DNA from: Flavicella sp.
GTDB taxonomy: Bacteria; Bacteroidota; Bacteroidia; Flavobacteriales; Flavobacteriaceae
Direction of reading: 5' to 3'
Assembly: GCF_029238425.1 (NCBI RefSeq)
Contig: NZ_JAQWGB010000017.1
Span: 1-64,000, forward strand
DNA: 64,000 nt
Numbering within the stretch: the first letter of the stretch is position 1; the number at the start of each line of letters is the position of its first letter. The notes under the pieces were generated by a model, which was given only the letters and a program-made list of their open reading frames with translations, ran no database searches and was not told where the DNA came from. Below, one piece after another: positions 34,231 through 42,847 of this stretch. A program made the position numbers and the translations under genes.

Positions 34231-34863
34231 TTATAGCCTTTTTATAAGTTCTTTAATCTCGCTGATTATCATGGCAGTAGCTCCCCAAACCATTTGATTG
34301 TCAAAATTAAAATAGGGAATTTCCACGTTTTTTGCATAAAATGTCTTTTTTGTGTCAATGGCTAGAAAAGAGTCATCTAAAAGATGTTTTAGGGGGACTT
34401 CAATCATTTTTTCAACCTCATGATTTTTTATAAAATCTAGTTTGTTTTTAGCAATTCCAATAAAGGGTGTTACCAAAAAATTACTTGGAGGAATATAGAC
34501 TTCTGTGATTTCACGTATGGTTTCTATTTCGGTAGGTTCAATGCCAATTTCTTCAAATGTCTCTCTTAAGGCTGTTTCTTCAAGGTTTTTATCATTTATT
34601 TCTCTTTTACCCCCAGGAAAACTTACTTGGGAAGAATGCGTTCCAGAATAATTTGGTCGTAAGGTCAATGCCAAACAGGTTTCTCCATTTTTATTAGGAT
34701 AAAATAATGCCAAAACAGCTGCTTTTTTTGCTTCGTCCAACACAGTTTTTTTAGGAGTTAAAACCCTTCTTTCATCCGGAACCATAAGATTCTGGTCTTC
34801 GGTCCCTCCTAATTGCGTGTTTTTTAAAAGACCCTTTAGATTGAGGAAAGTACTGTGTTGCAT
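34231..34863 (-). CDS. Nudix hydrolase, CoA pyrophosphatase-like
   Basis: A 210-residue Nudix protein. The Nudix box runs GGKREINDKNLEETALRETF and on to EEIG (about 84-107), with all canonical Gly, Glu and Arg residues. The preceding LTLRPNYSGTHSSQVSFPGG is the CoA-diphosphatase (NudL, UPF0035) signature. Such enzymes split CoA or its oxidised forms into 4'-phosphopantetheine and 3',5'-ADP. It is the first of two minus-strand genes (with the acyltransferase) and is divergent from the TlpA-like gene. Confidence 0.85.
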   Translation of the reverse strand: MQHSTFLNLKGLLKNTQLGGTEDQNLMVPDERRVLTPKKTVLDEAKKAAVLALFYPNKNGETCLALTLRPNYSGTHSSQVSFPGGKREINDKNLEETALRETFEEIGIEPTEIETIREITEVYIPPSNFLVTPFIGIAKNKLDFIKNHEVEKMIEVPLKHLLDDSFLAIDTKKTFYAKNVEIPYFNFDNQMVWGATAMIISEIKELIKRL

Positions 34864-34885
34864 ATGCCTACTTGATTTGAATAGC

Positions 34886-34941
34886 TAAAGCTACAAATTT
34901 TATTACTGTTTTTACCTTTTTTTGTAAGTACTGTAGCTTTG
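34886..34941. promoter_or_regulatory. Divergent promoter region with mirrored -7 boxes
   Basis: AAAGCTACA (34887-34895) and TGTAGCTTT (34932-34940) are exact reverse complements. On the plus strand TAGCTTTG (34934-34941) is an exact TAnnTTTG box for the TlpA gene. On the minus strand TAGCTTTA (34893-34886) is a one-base variant for the Nudix gene. Confidence 0.5.
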
Positions 34942-34980
34942 GTTACACTAAGTTTATATGGAATTAAATAATTTTGTGTG

Positions 34981-35529
34981 ATGAAACAATTTGTAAAGAA
35001 GCAATGGAGTAATATTATTTTTGTAATCCTAATTATTTTACTTCTAAATCCAAGTTCAAAAGAGTGGTTTATAAAAACGATTTCTTTTTCTCCTTCTTTG
35101 GATTCTAAAGTCGTTGCTGTTCAAAATGCGAGTTGGGAGTTAAAAGGATTAAATACGGATAATATAAATTTAGCAGATTTTTCAGGAAAGGTTGTTTTCG
35201 TGAATTTTTGGGCTACATGGTGTCCACCTTGTCGTGCTGAAATGCCAGCGATTCAAAATTTGTATGATGCTTATAAAAATGAAGTGGTATTTTTATTTGT
35301 AACGAATGAATCCTTGGTAAAAGTGGAACCTTTTTTAAAAAAATATAACTACGATTTACCAGTTTACAATAGTCTCACTAGAATTCCTTTGGAATTGAAT
35401 ACCACCAACAGCATACCTGCAACCTATATCATAAATAAGAAAGGTGACATTGTGTTAAATAAAACAGGAGCGGCAAATTGGGACAGTTCTAAAAGTTTTC
35501 AAATGATAGATGCCCTATTATCTGAATAA
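34981..35529 (+). CDS. TlpA-family thiol-disulfide oxidoreductase, membrane-anchored
   Basis: A 182-residue protein from ATG 34981, with an adjacent GTG as the only alternative. One N-terminal membrane helix (about 10-24) anchors a periplasmic thioredoxin fold. The active site is WATWCPPCRAEMP at about 79-91, and the cis-proline is in NSIPATYII. The family reduces or isomerises disulfides, often in cytochrome c maturation or in redox signalling. No cytochrome genes are adjacent. It ends one base before the convergent stop of the next gene. Confidence 0.88.
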   Translation: MKQFVKKQWSNIIFVILIILLLNPSSKEWFIKTISFSPSLDSKVVAVQNASWELKGLNTDNINLADFSGKVVFVNFWATWCPPCRAEMPAIQNLYDAYKNEVVFLFVTNESLVKVEPFLKKYNYDLPVYNSLTRIPLELNTTNSIPATYIINKKGDIVLNKTGAANWDSSKSFQMIDALLSE

Positions 35530-35530
35530 G

Positions 35531-36220
35531 TTATTTGTCTCGAGCGATAGAAAGTGTTGCTTTGGCGCCAGTAGCCAAATTCCATTGATTGGATGATAAT
35601 ACTCTTCCACCTTCATCAAAAACCATAAATGCTGCTGTATTTGGACCGGAAGAACCTTGGTTAAGTGCTACAAACGACAAAGTATTTAATCCTTCTACTA
35701 GATTGATCGTGAACTGCTGGTAACTATTTGTCAACTCAATATAACGAACTCTGGTTTCTCCATTTACAACGATAGAAACGACATCTCCATCAGCATAAGA
35801 AAAATCCCTACAAATAATTGTTACATATTCACTCTGTGTGCTAAATCCACCTAAATCTTTGTCAATAATAGGCATTCGATTAGAAATGGCATCCATTTCA
35901 GCTTTTACTCTCTGTTTGTAAAATTTTTCCTTATCAATAATCCCTTTTTGCTGTAAATATTTTAATTCTTGATTTGCAATTTGTTGCAGCATGATTCTGT
36001 TCAAGGCAGCTTCAAATTTGTCGGCCTCATTTTCAGGGTTAATAAATTCAAAAGTGTCATTAGGACTATTCGGGATAGAGGGAATGATAAAATCCTTATC
36101 ACTATCCAAACTACCCGGACGCATTGTTTCTATTTGTGCACTAACTCTTGAAGTAACAAGAAAAAGTGTACAAAATATGATTGCGGTACAACTGCGATTC
36201 CAAAGATTTGATTTTTTCAT
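35531..36220 (-). CDS. Secreted protein of unknown function
   Basis: A 229-residue exported protein. A signal peptide (about 1-28, ending VSAQ) is followed by a charged helical middle (about 70-115) and a beta-rich C-terminal domain (120-225; RDFSYADGDVVSIVVNGE, LNQGSSGPNTAAFMVFDE). The C-terminal half looks like a beta-sandwich and contains sequence I associate with uncharacterised flavobacterial secreted proteins. No T9SS tail and no enzyme motif. The gene is convergent with the TlpA gene, one base apart. Function unknown. Confidence 0.72.
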   Translation of the reverse strand: MKKSNLWNRSCTAIIFCTLFLVTSRVSAQIETMRPGSLDSDKDFIIPSIPNSPNDTFEFINPENEADKFEAALNRIMLQQIANQELKYLQQKGIIDKEKFYKQRVKAEMDAISNRMPIIDKDLGGFSTQSEYVTIICRDFSYADGDVVSIVVNGETRVRYIELTNSYQQFTINLVEGLNTLSFVALNQGSSGPNTAAFMVFDEGGRVLSSNQWNLATGAKATLSIARDK

Positions 36221-36347
36221 TTGTGTTACAAAATTAGGGTTTTGTATTCTTTTAGTCGTTAATTAAATCAAAATATTTGTTTAGAAAATCGTTGAAAACT
36301 CCTTTTTATAGTACGTTAGTTTTATTTTCTAATTAAAAATAGTTGTG

Positions 36348-36355
36348 TAAGTTTG
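36348..36355 (+). promoter_or_regulatory. topB promoter -7 element
   Basis: TAAGTTTG, an exact TAnnTTTG match 30 bases before the topB ATG at 36386. Confidence 0.5.
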
Positions 36356-36385
36356 TGTCCTCCCGCTATAAAAATCTAGAATTTT

Positions 36386-38677
36386 ATGAAAGTATGTATT
36401 GCCGAGAAACCGAGTGTTGCTAGAGAGATTGCTACTATATTAGGAGCAAATCAAAGACATGATGGTTATTTTGAAGGAAATGGATACCAAATTACATGGA
36501 CTTTTGGTCATTTGTGTACTTTATTTACACCGGATGATTACAAGCCACACTGGAAACGTTGGGATTTGAATACGTTGCCCATGTTGCCGGAGAAATTTGA
36601 TATAAAATTGACGAGTAACGATGGTGTTCAAAAACAATTCAATACGATTAAATCCTTATTTGATAAAGCGGATGTTGTGATCAATTGTGGGGATGCTGGT
36701 CAAGAAGGTGAATTGATTCAAAGATGGGTGATCAAACAAGCTAATTATACTGGAAGGGTAGATAGACTTTGGATTTCTTCCTTAACTCCTGAAGCCATAA
36801 AAGAAGGTTTTGAAAATTTGAAAAATGGGGAGGATTACGATAATTTATATTATGCGGGGAGTTCAAGAGCGATAGGAGATTGGTTGCTTGGGATGAATGC
36901 AACTCGCTTGTATACGCTTCGTTATGGTGCTCAAAAACAGGTTCTTTCTGTTGGTAGAGTGCAAACACCAACTTTAGCGATGTTGGTGAATAGGTATAAA
37001 GAAATACTTTATTTTCAACCGAAGCCTTATTGGGAGCTACAAACCGAATATAGAAATACTGTTTTTAATAACGAACAAGGAAAGTTTCTGAAAAAAGAAG
37101 ATGGTGAGGCATCTTTAAACCTTGTAAAAGATGCTCCTTTTGAAATTACTTCCGTTACAAAGAAGAAGGGAAAAGAATATGCTCCAAAATTATTTGATTT
37201 GACAGGTTTACAGGTTTACTGTAACACAAAGTTTGGGTATACAGCAGATCAAACCTTGAAAATCATTCAAAAATTATATGAGCAAAAATTAGTCACCTAT
37301 CCTAGAGTAGATACCACATTTTTACCTGATGATATTTTTCCGAAAGTACCAGGGATTCTTGGAAAATTAACGCAATACGCTGAGTTGACAGGACCGCTTA
37401 GAGGGCAACCTTTGAAGAAATCAAAAAAGGTGTTTGATTCGAAAAAAGTAACGGATCACCATGCAATTATTCCTACAGGTATGGAGAGTCATTTAGGGGA
37501 ACACGATCAAAATGTATATGATATTATTACACGAAGATTTATTGCTGTTTTTTACCCAGAGTGTGAAGTATCGAATACGGCAGTCATTGGAGAAGCTGCA
37601 AAAGTTAGTTTTAAAGCAACTGGAAAAGAAATAATTTCTGAAGGTTGGAGAACTGTTTTTTCTAGTACAAAGTCAAAAACGGCGAATAAAGATGAGGTGT
37701 TGATGCCAACTTTTGTAAAAGGTGAGTCGGGACCCCATAGCCCTTCTTTTAATGAAAAAACTACAAAGCCTCCTAAGAATTATTCCGAAGCAACACTATT
37801 AAGAGCAATGGAAACCGCAGGAAAACAAGTGGAGGATGATGAACTGAGAGATTTGATGAAGGCCAATGGAATTGGTAGACCCTCTACCAGAGCGAATATT
37901 ATAGAAACTCTTTTCAGAAGAAAATATATAGAGAGAAATAAAAAACAAATTCTTCCTACACAAATGGGAATTCAGTTGATTGATACTATTCAAAATGAAT
38001 TATTGAAATCGGCTGAGTTAACCGGACAATGGGAAAAGCAATTGAAAGAGATTGAAGAAGGCAATTATAGTGCAGGGCAGTTTATCAATAATATGAAAAA
38101 AATGGTAGACGATTTGGTGGTAGAAGTGCGTATGGAAAAAAATACCAGACGTTTTTCTGCAGAACAAACACCATTGCCAAAAGCAACCAAAAAAGTTAGT
38201 AAAAGTGATGTGTCTGGAAGCGATTGTCCTAAATGCAAAAAAGGGAAATTATTAAAAGGGACTAGTGCTTATGGTTGTTCTGAATACAAAGCAGGTTGTA
38301 CCTTTAGACTTCCCTTTGAGTTTTTAGGGAAAAAAGTGTCAGTCAATCAGTTTAAAAGACTTTTATCGAAAGGAGAGACCGTTGTTTTAAAAGGTTTTAA
38401 AAAAGAAGGTTCCAAAATTAATGGTGCTATCGGTTTTGACGAGAATCATCAATTAATATTAAAGCCTGAAGAATCTAAGAGGTATGCAAAGTCAGGAGCT
38501 TTGATTTGTCCGAAATGTAAAAAAGGGGAAGTCATTAAGGGAAGTTCTTCATATGGTTGTTCAGCTTATAAAGACGGTTGTGATTATCGCTATACTTTTG
38601 ATGCAATTCGAAGCAATGCCTCAGGTAAAACCATGACAAAAGAACTAGTTGAAGAACTTTTGATAAAAGGAATGTGA
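36386..38677 (+). CDS. topB: DNA topoisomerase III
   Basis: A 763-residue type IA topoisomerase. The Toprim domain starts CIAEKPSVAREIA; its acidic loop is GDAGQEGEL (102-110), with Gly where many relatives have the second Asp of D-x-D. The catalytic tyrosine is Tyr305 in KLVTYPRVDT. SSRAIGDWLLGMNATR and NGIGRPSTRANIIETL are family blocks. The C-terminus has two glycine-rich topoisomerase zinc modules, each with CPKCKKG and CS-x-YK-x-GC (about 615-645 and 710-740). It resolves linked DNA during replication and recombination. The stop overlaps the next start (TGATG). Confidence 0.93.
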   Translation: MKVCIAEKPSVAREIATILGANQRHDGYFEGNGYQITWTFGHLCTLFTPDDYKPHWKRWDLNTLPMLPEKFDIKLTSNDGVQKQFNTIKSLFDKADVVINCGDAGQEGELIQRWVIKQANYTGRVDRLWISSLTPEAIKEGFENLKNGEDYDNLYYAGSSRAIGDWLLGMNATRLYTLRYGAQKQVLSVGRVQTPTLAMLVNRYKEILYFQPKPYWELQTEYRNTVFNNEQGKFLKKEDGEASLNLVKDAPFEITSVTKKKGKEYAPKLFDLTGLQVYCNTKFGYTADQTLKIIQKLYEQKLVTYPRVDTTFLPDDIFPKVPGILGKLTQYAELTGPLRGQPLKKSKKVFDSKKVTDHHAIIPTGMESHLGEHDQNVYDIITRRFIAVFYPECEVSNTAVIGEAAKVSFKATGKEIISEGWRTVFSSTKSKTANKDEVLMPTFVKGESGPHSPSFNEKTTKPPKNYSEATLLRAMETAGKQVEDDELRDLMKANGIGRPSTRANIIETLFRRKYIERNKKQILPTQMGIQLIDTIQNELLKSAELTGQWEKQLKEIEEGNYSAGQFINNMKKMVDDLVVEVRMEKNTRRFSAEQTPLPKATKKVSKSDVSGSDCPKCKKGKLLKGTSAYGCSEYKAGCTFRLPFEFLGKKVSVNQFKRLLSKGETVVLKGFKKEGSKINGAIGFDENHQLILKPEESKRYAKSGALICPKCKKGEVIKGSSSYGCSAYKDGCDYRYTFDAIRSNASGKTMTKELVEELLIKGM

Positions 38678-39909
38678 TGCAAAAAAAAGTACTTGTCATT
38701 GGCAGTGTATGGCCAGAACCCAACTCATCTGCAGCTGGAAGTAGGATGATGCAATTGATTACTTGCTTTTTGAATGAGGGATACAAGGTTGTATTTGCAA
38801 GTGCTACGGATGATAGTGAATATAGATACCCTATAGAAGATATTGGGGTTGAAATAAAAAATATTGTATTGAATGATAGTAGTTTTGATACATATATTGA
38901 AGATGCAAAGCCTAAAATAGTTTTGTTTGATCGTTTTATGACGGAGGAGCAATTTGGTTGGCGTGTAGAAAAAAATAGTCCTGATTCTATTAGAATTTTA
39001 GATACTGAAGATTTGCATTGCCTTCGAAAAGCTCGGCAAAAAGCATTTAAAGAAAATAGAGCATTTGAAAAAACAGATTTATTTTCTGAGGTAGCCAAAA
39101 GAGAAATAGCGAGTATTTTTCGTTCAGATGTAAGTTTGATGATTTCTTCTGTAGAAATGAAAATTTTAGAAGAAGTTTTTATGGTACCGCCTCAGTTATT
39201 GTGTTATGTTCCCTTTTTGTTAGATCCTGTATCGGAAGGGCGGAAAAAAGAATTGCAAAGTTTTGAAGATAGATCTCATTTTGTGACCATTGGGAGTTTT
39301 AGACATGACCCTAATTGGGACAGTGTACTGTATTTGAAAAAAGAAATATGGCCTGTTTTGAGAAAAAAGTTACCAGAGGCTGAATTGCATATTTATGGTT
39401 CTTATCCGCCACAAAAGGCAATGCAATTGAACAATCCAAAGGAGAATTTTTTTATCAAAGGTTGGGCGAAAGATGCGAATTCTGTAGTGCAGAATGCAAA
39501 AGTAATGTTAGCACCTTTGCGTTTTGGTGCTGGTTTAAAGGGGAAATTCATTGATGCGATGCTCAATGGAACTCCTAGTGTAACCACAAAAATAGGTGCA
39601 GAAGCCATGCATGATGCTCATGATTGGTCGGGAGTTGTAAGTAATTCTATAGAAGATTTAGTTGCTGGAGCAAAAGAGTTATATACGGATAAGAACTTAT
39701 GGGAGAAATCTCAGGAGAATGGTTTTCAGCTTATTGAAAATTGCTATGATAAATCTTATTTCAGTAATATATTATTGAAGAAAATCACACAAATAGAGCT
39801 TGACATTAAAGGCCATAGAAACTCTAATTTTATAGGCAGTATGTTGTTGTTTCATACGATGAGAAGCACGGAATTTATGTCTCGTTGGATAGAAGAGAAG
39901 AATAAATAA
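38677..39909 (+). CDS. Glycosyltransferase, GT-B fold (family 4-like)
   Basis: A 410-residue protein. The N-terminal Rossmann domain starts VLVIGSVWPEPNSSAAGSRM. The C-terminal nucleotide-sugar domain has GSFRHDPNWDSVLYL, ELHIYGSYPP and LRFGAGLKGKFIDAMLNG with the GT4-type acceptor/donor region ending TKIGAEAM. No signal peptide. It is coupled to topB through an overlapping TGATG, which is an operon by position rather than by function. The donor sugar and acceptor are unknown. Confidence 0.8.
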   Translation: MQKKVLVIGSVWPEPNSSAAGSRMMQLITCFLNEGYKVVFASATDDSEYRYPIEDIGVEIKNIVLNDSSFDTYIEDAKPKIVLFDRFMTEEQFGWRVEKNSPDSIRILDTEDLHCLRKARQKAFKENRAFEKTDLFSEVAKREIASIFRSDVSLMISSVEMKILEEVFMVPPQLLCYVPFLLDPVSEGRKKELQSFEDRSHFVTIGSFRHDPNWDSVLYLKKEIWPVLRKKLPEAELHIYGSYPPQKAMQLNNPKENFFIKGWAKDANSVVQNAKVMLAPLRFGAGLKGKFIDAMLNGTPSVTTKIGAEAMHDAHDWSGVVSNSIEDLVAGAKELYTDKNLWEKSQENGFQLIENCYDKSYFSNILLKKITQIELDIKGHRNSNFIGSMLLFHTMRSTEFMSRWIEEKNK

Positions 39910-40062
39910 TTACTCCTTTGAGATTATTTTATAAAGCCACAAGGCAATATAAAATCCCAATCCTACTCCGTAGAAAACAATTGCAATGGTAAAAATTAGC
40001 CGCATGTATTTTTCTTCGATACCAACTTTTTCACCAAACCACTTAGAAACTCCTAAAATCAT
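39910..40062 (-). CDS. PspC-like mini membrane protein (50 residues)
   Basis: The frame runs from ATG 40062 to TAA 39912-39910. It reads MILGVSKWFGEKVGIEEKY, then MRLIFTIAIVFYGVGLGFYI, then ALWLYKIISKE. The order (GVSKWFGEKVGI, then the R-x-IF helix, then a second helix ending in LW) is that of the PspC domain of phage-shock proteins. Here the domain is the whole protein. Its stop abuts the glycosyltransferase stop on the other strand. It is likely an inner-membrane stress sensor fragment or stand-alone protein. No pspA is nearby. Confidence 0.65.
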   Translation of the reverse strand: MILGVSKWFGEKVGIEEKYMRLIFTIAIVFYGVGLGFYIALWLYKIISKE

Positions 40063-40089
40063 ATTTAAGTTTTTTTAAAGATATAAAAA

Positions 40090-40119
40090 AAAGCTCGTTG
40101 AACCATTTCAACGAGCTTT
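40090..40119 (-). terminator. Terminator after the T9SS jelly-roll gene
   Basis: A perfect 13-bp stem AAAGCTCGTTGAA/TTCAACGAGCTTT with loop CCAT, followed on the minus strand by a T-run. Confidence 0.85.
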
Positions 40120-40141
40120 CTAATAAAATAGGGATGGGGTT

Positions 40142-41407
40142 CTATTTTATAATTAATTTTGATTTATAGGACTTTCCTTCACTTGTGATAGAAACAATAT
40201 AAACTCCAGCGTTTATATCTGAAACTGTTATCACGGTACTAGTGCTTTTTGCTTGAGTTGAGTAAACTGTTTGTCCTGCTAAGTTTAGAATAGAGATATT
40301 ACTATCTATATCGGTAGAAATATGAACAACTTCGGCAGCAGGATTAGGATAAATAGAAACATTCTCAAGTCTATTATCTTTTGAAGAAGCGGTAGATGCA
40401 TCAACGACTTGAATATTATCAACATACATCAAAGAGTTTGTATCTCTACCATTGGAAATTAAATTATACCCATCCGCAATATTTTCTGAACTTACCGTAA
40501 TGGTTGGTGATTGAACTGTGTTCCATTGGTCTTTCGCAAGATTATCCGCTAGAGTAATTGTGAAGTTATTTGATGGATCTTTAACATTGAATTTTAAATA
40601 TTCAGGAACCGTATTAGCTGCAGGTATATAGACATCCGCTGTAACATACCAATCTCCAGTTGCTAGATCTAATTTTGAGTTGGCAGGAGAACTACTACCC
40701 GCACCTTGCATTTTGTTATCTCCGATACCTGCAGCTGCATCAAATTTGGCACTATATAAACCTGTTTTAACAGTAGTGTTATCAAAAGCCCAATGCGTGT
40801 CATTCTGAATATACCAACCTGTAACTGTTGAATTTCCGTTTGCATTTGGTTCCATAACACCAAACTCTCCATCGTCCGCAGATTCAAATCCTAGAAAATC
40901 TTCTAATTCCGATGGTGATACAGTGAAAAATTCAATTTCTTTGATAAAGATAGCACCTTCCCCTTCAGTATATCCACTTCTAAATTGTAACAGAATTACC
41001 TCACTTGCATCATCCCATGCTGTTGCACCCGACAAATTCAAGTATATATTTTCATAGCCTGTAGTCGTAGAAATAGTCATGGAAGTATTGTTATCATCAA
41101 CACCTGAAGTTGCTTTCAAACGTAATTGAGTTGCTCCCCCTAGATTTTTATAATTAATTCTTAAATAGTTTTTTGCAGTAGCATCTACGGTAGCTGGATC
41201 GGCAGGTGCTGCCAGTTGTAATGAGTTATTAGCATTTGTTCTAACATATTCCAATGCATCTTCTGTTGCGTTATAGGTTGCAGATGAATTAAAGGAACCA
41301 TTCCAACCAACTACTTCGGTTTCAAAATTATATAATTGAGACTGCAAAGGAATTAGGGTGAAAAGAGTAATAGCGGTTGCTATAAATAAGTGTAATTTTA
41401 ATTTCAT
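40142..41407 (-). CDS. Secreted T9SS protein with two jelly-roll (carbohydrate-binding-like) domains
   Basis: A 421-residue surface protein. Signal peptide about 1-24 (LIPLQSQ). Two beta-sandwich domains follow, about 25-165 (NFETEVVGWNGSFN) and 172-335 (DTHWAFDNTTVKTGLYSAKF, VTADVYIPAANT, MYVDNIQVVD). Both resemble family-CBM or anchor-type jelly rolls. The C-terminal 80 residues are a type A T9SS domain (IYPNPAAEVV, INAGVYIVSI). No catalytic module, so polysaccharide binding or adhesion is the likely role. It has its own terminator. Confidence 0.82.
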   Translation of the reverse strand: MKLKLHLFIATAITLFTLIPLQSQLYNFETEVVGWNGSFNSSATYNATEDALEYVRTNANNSLQLAAPADPATVDATAKNYLRINYKNLGGATQLRLKATSGVDDNNTSMTISTTTGYENIYLNLSGATAWDDASEVILLQFRSGYTEGEGAIFIKEIEFFTVSPSELEDFLGFESADDGEFGVMEPNANGNSTVTGWYIQNDTHWAFDNTTVKTGLYSAKFDAAAGIGDNKMQGAGSSSPANSKLDLATGDWYVTADVYIPAANTVPEYLKFNVKDPSNNFTITLADNLAKDQWNTVQSPTITVSSENIADGYNLISNGRDTNSLMYVDNIQVVDASTASSKDNRLENVSIYPNPAAEVVHISTDIDSNISILNLAGQTVYSTQAKSTSTVITVSDINAGVYIVSITSEGKSYKSKLIIK

Positions 41408-41501
41408 GATATTGTTTTTAAATGGTTATTTCTTTACAAAAGAACCTTATATATAAAAACAATTTGTATTAAAGAATAAATAGTATGTATCTAAGGGTAA
41501 T

Positions 41502-42170
41502 TTAGTTGGAGTATATTTTTTTGATATCGGGCAACTCAGTAAAATAATAATGTACCCAAATGTAAGCATGATTGAACAGAGCAATAAGTAAAGCTGCTTT
41601 TGAATGCCAAAAAAGTCCAGGTATATACAATGCCAAAAATCCATATACATACATTCCGTTATTTGTGTATTTGAAAATTCCTTTTTTTATCAAGCTTTGA
41701 TTTTTGTATTTGTTTACATTGAAGTGATCTTCGCCAAAAGCTCTATCAATCCCAAAATATTTTTTTACTGAGTAAAATAAATAGGCTGATGGAAGGGCCA
41801 ATAGCAACATCAAAATTATAGTAACGTAACTATTCAGCTGAAAAGTGTTTTGATTGGAAATCGCTAAAATGATTAGGCTAATGGGTCTTAAGATTATTAA
41901 AATAGCGAAACCAATTTTGTACATGTTAAATCCATTAGATCCAAAGGTTTTGGAAATACTTTTATGATAGAGCTCTAGTCTCCAAGCGAGTAATACATAC
42001 ACTTGATGTATTATGGGAACCGACACGGCTATATAGCCCCAAGAAATAGTCGAAATATTCCACAAGGACCCAGTTGTTGTTTCAGAATATAAAAAAGGAA
42101 AATTGTATAAAAAAATAAGCATCGGAATTAATACTATCAGATGCCATTGTTGCTGCTTAAAAACTTCCAT
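41502..42170 (-). CDS. Integral membrane protein, ICMT/PEMT-like methyltransferase family
   Basis: A 222-residue protein with about six hydrophobic segments. The C-terminal half has KKGIFKYTNNGMYVYGFLAL and, after another helix, HAYIWVHYYFTELPDIKKIY. These follow the order of the isoprenylcysteine/phospholipid methyltransferase core, where a GxYxYxRHPxY-like region is followed by ExP. The Arg-His of the typical motif is absent (NN instead), so activity is uncertain. It lies 74 bases downstream of rlmH on the same strand and may be co-transcribed. Confidence 0.6.
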   Translation of the reverse strand: MEVFKQQQWHLIVLIPMLIFLYNFPFLYSETTTGSLWNISTISWGYIAVSVPIIHQVYVLLAWRLELYHKSISKTFGSNGFNMYKIGFAILIILRPISLIILAISNQNTFQLNSYVTIILMLLLALPSAYLFYSVKKYFGIDRAFGEDHFNVNKYKNQSLIKKGIFKYTNNGMYVYGFLALYIPGLFWHSKAALLIALFNHAYIWVHYYFTELPDIKKIYSN

Positions 42171-42244
42171 TTTCTTTTTTTATTAAAAGTACAAATTAAT
42201 ATGCACTGGATTACTTTAAAAGAAAATAGTTCAGTAATCAACTG

Positions 42245-42718
42245 TTATTCGTGATGGTAGGGTTCGTTTTTAAGAATAGTAAATCCTCGGTAAATTTGTT
42301 CCACTACAAATAATCGAATCATTTGATGTGAGAAAGTCATTTTAGAAAAAGAGACTTTTCCCTGTGCTTTTTTGTACACAGTCTCAGAAAAACCAAAGGG
42401 ACCACCAATTACAAAAACCAATTGTTTGATTCCTGAATTCATTTTCTTTTGTAAATATTTTGAGAATTCTACCGAAGTAAAATCTTTTCCTTTATCATCT
42501 AACAAAATCAATTGATCTGTTGCTTGTAATTTTTTTAGGAGCAATTCTCCTTCTTTTTCCTTTTGTTGTTTTTCTGATAAATTTTTGACATTTTTTATGT
42601 CAGGGATAATTTCTAAATCAAATTTCACATAATGCTTTAACCTTGCTTTGTAGGTTTCTATCAATGCATTCAGATTTTTATCATCTGTTTTTCCAATGGC
42701 CAAAAGTTTTATTTTCAT
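42245..42718 (-). CDS. rlmH: 23S rRNA (pseudouridine1915-N3)-methyltransferase
   Basis: A 157-residue SPOUT methyltransferase that methylates pseudouridine 1915 in helix 69 of 23S rRNA on assembled 70S ribosomes. The SAM-binding knot region FVIGGPFGFSETVY and SKMTFSHQMIRLFVVEQIYR with the closing KNEPYHHE are diagnostic. Length is normal. A TATATTTG box lies only four bases before the ATG, so the mRNA may be leaderless. Divergent from nadC. Confidence 0.95.
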   Translation of the reverse strand: MKIKLLAIGKTDDKNLNALIETYKARLKHYVKFDLEIIPDIKNVKNLSEKQQKEKEGELLLKKLQATDQLILLDDKGKDFTSVEFSKYLQKKMNSGIKQLVFVIGGPFGFSETVYKKAQGKVSFSKMTFSHQMIRLFVVEQIYRGFTILKNEPYHHE

Positions 42719-42722
42719 AGTG

Positions 42723-42730
42723 CAAATATA
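42723..42730 (-). promoter_or_regulatory. rlmH promoter -7 element
   Basis: On the minus strand this reads TATATTTG. The 3' end of the box is 4 bases from the ATG, predicting a start of transcription at or next to the first codon. Confidence 0.5.
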
Positions 42731-42821
42731 AAGAATAGAAGAAATTATTCAGAGATTAAATTTCTACAGTTTTAATAGATTTTTATCCACAAAATATTTT
42801 TTTTAAGGATGATAGAAAATG

Positions 42822-42829
42822 TATTTTTG
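42822..42829 (+). promoter_or_regulatory. nadC promoter -7 element
   Basis: TATTTTTG, an exact TAnnTTTG match 18 bases before ATG 42848. It lies across an in-frame upstream ATG at 42809, which is therefore not the start. Confidence 0.55.
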
Positions 42830-42847
42830 TCGCATAAAATTTACATT

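Noticed and set aside
38535-39098. Long minus-strand open frame of 187 codons across the topB-glycosyltransferase junction
   Set aside because: It overlaps two well-supported genes on the plus strand, has no recognisable motif, and its composition is that of an antisense shadow.
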